14,945 nucleotides of DNA from a bacterium (lineage in GTDB: Bacteria; Spirochaetota; UBA4802; UBA5550), in the NCBI GenBank assembly GCA_024224995.1, contig JAAENB010000710.1:1-14945 (forward strand), written 5' to 3'. A program made the translations under genes and the position numbers. The notes under the pieces were generated by a model that made no database searches, was not told the DNA's origin, and saw only the letters and a list, made by a program, of their open reading frames with translations. The stretch's first letter is position 1, and every line of letters starts with the position of its first letter. Positions 13,017 to 14,945 of this stretch are shown here, piece by piece.

Positions 13017-13913
13017 TTATTTTTGCTGTTTTTCAATCGCTTCCAGGCTCTGAAAGGAATCGGGGTGTTTTAGGTTAAAATCTTCTGCGTGCTGAAGATA
13101 TTTGCTGCTGAAACCTTCCCGCCGAATTTTCGCGATGAGCCGGCCAAAGTCGGCTGTCTCTTTGTATTGAGTGGATGAGGCGCTGCTTTTTACCTGGTAA
13201 TCGGCAACGAGCCGTGCCCCGCGGTTTACATCATCTCCGCGTCCGTCCGTATAGTACTGGGAAAGGACAAGAATCCGGGTCCCCAGGAACACTGCTTCTT
13301 CAAGATCGTGAGTAATAAAAAATATGGTCATATCCGATTTTTCCCATATTTCAAGCAGAAAGAGCTGCATATTTTCCCTGGTTCCGGGGTCCAGGGCACC
13401 AAATGGCTCGTCCATTAACAGTATTTTTGGCCGCATAATCAATGCCTGGGCAATGGCTACCCGCTGCTGCATTCCACCGGATAATTCATGCGGATATTTA
13501 TTAGCGTGTTCTTCCAGGCCAATACGCCGTAAAAATTCCATAGCCTCTTCCCGGATTTTTTTTCGTGTTTTCGAGGATGTAAAAAAGCCCTGACCCAGCT
13601 TTTGCCCCAGCATGACATTTTTAAGCACTGTTAAATGAGGGAACAGGGAATATCGCTGATACACTATCCCTCTTCGGGTATCGGAATAGCCTATTGGTTC
13701 TCCGTAAAAATTAAGTACCCCTGCTGTTTGCTCTTCCTGGCCAAGAATAAGCCGCAGCAATGTCGATTTGCCGCAGCCGCTTGGCCCAACTACCGTACAA
13801 AACTCCCCCTCCGATACTGACAGGTCAATATCATCCAATACCATTTTTGAACCATATGATTTATATAGATCTTCCAGGAAAAGCATGTTTTGCGTGTTTT
13901 TTGTCTGTGTCAT
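13017..13913 (-). CDS. NitT/TauT-type ABC transporter ATPase
   Basis: A 298-residue cytoplasmic ATPase with all motifs intact: Walker A GPSGCGKST (43-51), Q-loop YQRYSLFPHLTV, signature LSGGMQQRVAIAQAL, Walker B ILLMDEPFGALDP and switch histidine in FFITHDLEEA. It belongs to the SsuB/TauB/NrtD-type subgroup that energises import of nitrate, sulfonates, taurine or pyrimidine precursors; the substrate here is not determined. A C-terminal extension of roughly 60 residues beyond the usual end is charged and without a recognised domain. The gene starts 22 bases after the permease stop and is followed by a possible internal promoter. Confidence 0.95.
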   Translation of the reverse strand: MTQTKNTQNMLFLEDLYKSYGSKMVLDDIDLSVSEGEFCTVVGPSGCGKSTLLRLILGQEEQTAGVLNFYGEPIGYSDTRRGIVYQRYSLFPHLTVLKNVMLGQKLGQGFFTSSKTRKKIREEAMEFLRRIGLEEHANKYPHELSGGMQQRVAIAQALIMRPKILLMDEPFGALDPGTRENMQLFLLEIWEKSDMTIFFITHDLEEAVFLGTRILVLSQYYTDGRGDDVNRGARLVADYQVKSSASSTQYKETADFGRLIAKIRREGFSSKYLQHAEDFNLKHPDSFQSLEAIEKQQK

Positions 13914-13935
13914 TGTTTCTGTCCAATATTAAATA

Positions 13936-14772
13936 TCAGGATTTTGCTTCCAGGTACCAGGAATATTTCCAAACAACAAGCTTTTTGAGAAACCAGTCTA
14001 TTGAAAATCCCAGAATCGTGATTAAAAAAACATATGGTATGATGATATCCATTGCGAGATACCGCCTCACCAGGAATATCCGGTAACCAAGCCCGTCGGG
14101 AGACGCTATGGCTTCCGACGCGATTAGAAAAAGCCAGGCCGCTCCGAAAGAGAGCCGGGTTGTATCGATCAAACGGGGAATAACCTGCGGCATAATAATA
14201 CGGTATGTTGCCTGGATCTGGCTGGCTCCCAGGGTCAGTGATTTGGTGATCTGTTCCTGTGGTGTCTTTTTTGTATACAGGTAAATATCCCTGCAAATTA
14301 ATGGAAAGGTTCCCAGGAAAATAAGCATGATCTTTGCTAACTCATCCACGCCAAAGGCGATAAAAAGGATCGGGAGAATTGCCAGCGGCGGTATTATAGA
14401 AATAACCGTTATAAATACCGAGGAGAGCCCCTCAAAACCGGGATATAATCCCATATTAAGTCCAAGAAGTAATCCCAGCATTGAGGCAAGAGCCATCCCT
14501 ATTAAGAGCCTTCGTAAACTCGAAAGCGCGTCATTCAGCATAAGATATTTACCCGTATTGGTATCTTCTTTAAATGCCATATAGTATACGGCATCTCCCA
14601 TTTGAGATATTGTAGGCAGGATCTTATCCCGGGGATTCTCAATATGCCGGACATGGGAAACTGCCATATACAGAGTAAGACAGAGCGCAAAAGGGACTAT
14701 GGCAAAAATAATCTTAAGCCCCCTGGATGGTCTGGCCTGAAAGCCCCAGAATTTTCGAATCTTTTTCGTCAC
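13936..14772 (-). CDS. NitT/TauT-type ABC transporter permease
   Basis: A 278-residue inner-membrane protein with about six helices (near 22-40, 88-108, 118-140, 144-162, 208-224 and 243-262). The EAA-type coupling loop is SLTLGASQIQATYRIIMPQ (178-196), with the conserved glycine and the following I-MPQVIP, as in SsuC/TauC-like permeases. As only one permease gene is present, it probably works as a homodimer with the adjacent ATPase. The start is GTG (14772-14770) after GAGAGG and six bases; the same leader motif precedes the second binding-protein gene. It may be the first gene of the block, since about 170 bases of repeat-rich DNA precede it, but the transcript could also begin outside the window. 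Confidence 0.95.
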   Translation of the reverse strand: MTKKIRKFWGFQARPSRGLKIIFAIVPFALCLTLYMAVSHVRHIENPRDKILPTISQMGDAVYYMAFKEDTNTGKYLMLNDALSSLRRLLIGMALASMLGLLLGLNMGLYPGFEGLSSVFITVISIIPPLAILPILFIAFGVDELAKIMLIFLGTFPLICRDIYLYTKKTPQEQITKSLTLGASQIQATYRIIMPQVIPRLIDTTRLSFGAAWLFLIASEAIASPDGLGYRIFLVRRYLAMDIIIPYVFLITILGFSIDWFLKKLVVWKYSWYLEAKS

Positions 14773-14778
14773 GATTTA

Positions 14779-14794
14779 CCTCTCAAGAAACTCT
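14779..14794 (-). promoter_or_regulatory. Leader motif and strong ribosome site of the permease gene
   Basis: On this strand the leader reads AGTTTCTTGAGAGG; GAGAGG is six bases ahead of the GTG start and justifies that rare start codon. The AGTTTCTT part recurs before the second binding-protein gene and, without a gene, at 198-205. Confidence 0.5.
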
Positions 14795-14798
14795 TTTT

Positions 14799-14817
14799 AA
14801 ACAGGGCCGGTTTCCGG
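14799..14817 (+). repeat. Right copy of the 19-nt motif shared with position 1-19
   Basis: It matches 1-19 at 16 of 19 positions and lies in the non-coding DNA upstream of the permease gene, directly beside the AGAAACT motif. Confidence 0.4.
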
Positions 14818-14841
14818 GGATTTTACCACGGAGCGGTTTTC

Positions 14842-14897
14842 GTGACGTTTTTGTGTAGGGGGGAGAGGCATGCCTCGCCCCTACGCAAAAACGTCAC
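14842..14897. repeat. 56-bp near-perfect inverted repeat
   Basis: GTGACGTTTTTG opens the left arm and CAAAAACGTCAC closes the right; the arms stay complementary through GTAGGGG/CCCCTAC to a GAGGCATGCCTC centre, with one mismatch and a two-base bulge. TTTACC (14822-14827) and GGTAAA (14903-14908) form an outer pair. A related stretch, TAGGGCACGGCACGCCG, begins near 14927 and is cut by the window edge. This is a REP/MITE-like palindrome upstream of the permease gene. Confidence 0.8.
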
Positions 14898-14945
14898 TGA
14901 GGGGTAAACCCAAATAAACACCGCATAGGGCACGGCACGCCGAGC

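Noticed and set aside
13910..14296. 128-codon minus-strand open frame overlapping the permease gene in another frame
   Set aside because: The permease frame has a full set of membrane helices and the EAA loop; this frame is composed of unlikely residues and has no start context.

Overview
The window looks like chromosomal DNA of a diderm, probably anaerobic bacterium of moderate to low GC. The evidence is a predicted outer-membrane beta-barrel, two OmpA-like peptidoglycan-binding domains, lipoproteins with relaxed lipoboxes (LFFNC, IAFCFC), a tungsten-type aldehyde:ferredoxin oxidoreductase and SpoIIE/STAS signalling. A spirochaete-like lineage is my best guess, at low confidence; there is no rRNA, tRNA or marker gene to settle it.

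Layout. 1-494: repeat- and hairpin-rich intergenic DNA ending in a candidate promoter. 495-2484 (+): three exported proteins in a row (beta-barrel, DUF4198/NikK-like, NikL-like), each predicted to begin with histidine after signal-peptide removal, suggesting extracytoplasmic metal handling; no transporter core is present. 2481-2822 (-): a small STAS protein. 3069-4943 (+): a GAPOR-like oxidoreductase, followed by a TetR-type regulator (5138-5749, +). 5798-6859 (-): a SpoIIE-type phosphatase, a plausible partner of the STAS protein in a partner-switching pathway whose kinase is not here. 7063-7728 (+): an XpaC-family membrane protein.

7729-14772 (-): a six-gene, co-directional block read right to left: NitT/TauT-type permease, its ATPase, a lipoprotein fusing a substrate-binding domain to an OmpA domain, a von Willebrand A lipoprotein with an intact MIDAS site, a second substrate-binding/OmpA fusion anchored by an N-terminal membrane helix, and a radical SAM protein. 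This is the most unusual part of the window. An ABC-importer core is paired with two binding proteins that carry peptidoglycan-binding tails and with a metal-dependent adhesion-type domain, which suggests an envelope-tethered sensing or uptake machine rather than an ordinary importer. The XpaC gene lies tail to tail with it, with adjacent stop codons.

Several intergenic repeats recur across the window: three copies of a 21-nt motif followed by a hairpin, three degenerate period-7 tracts, a perfect 27-bp inverted repeat inside the ABC block, a 56-bp near-palindrome near the right edge, and a 19-nt motif shared by both ends. No CRISPR array, tRNA, rRNA or transposase gene was seen.
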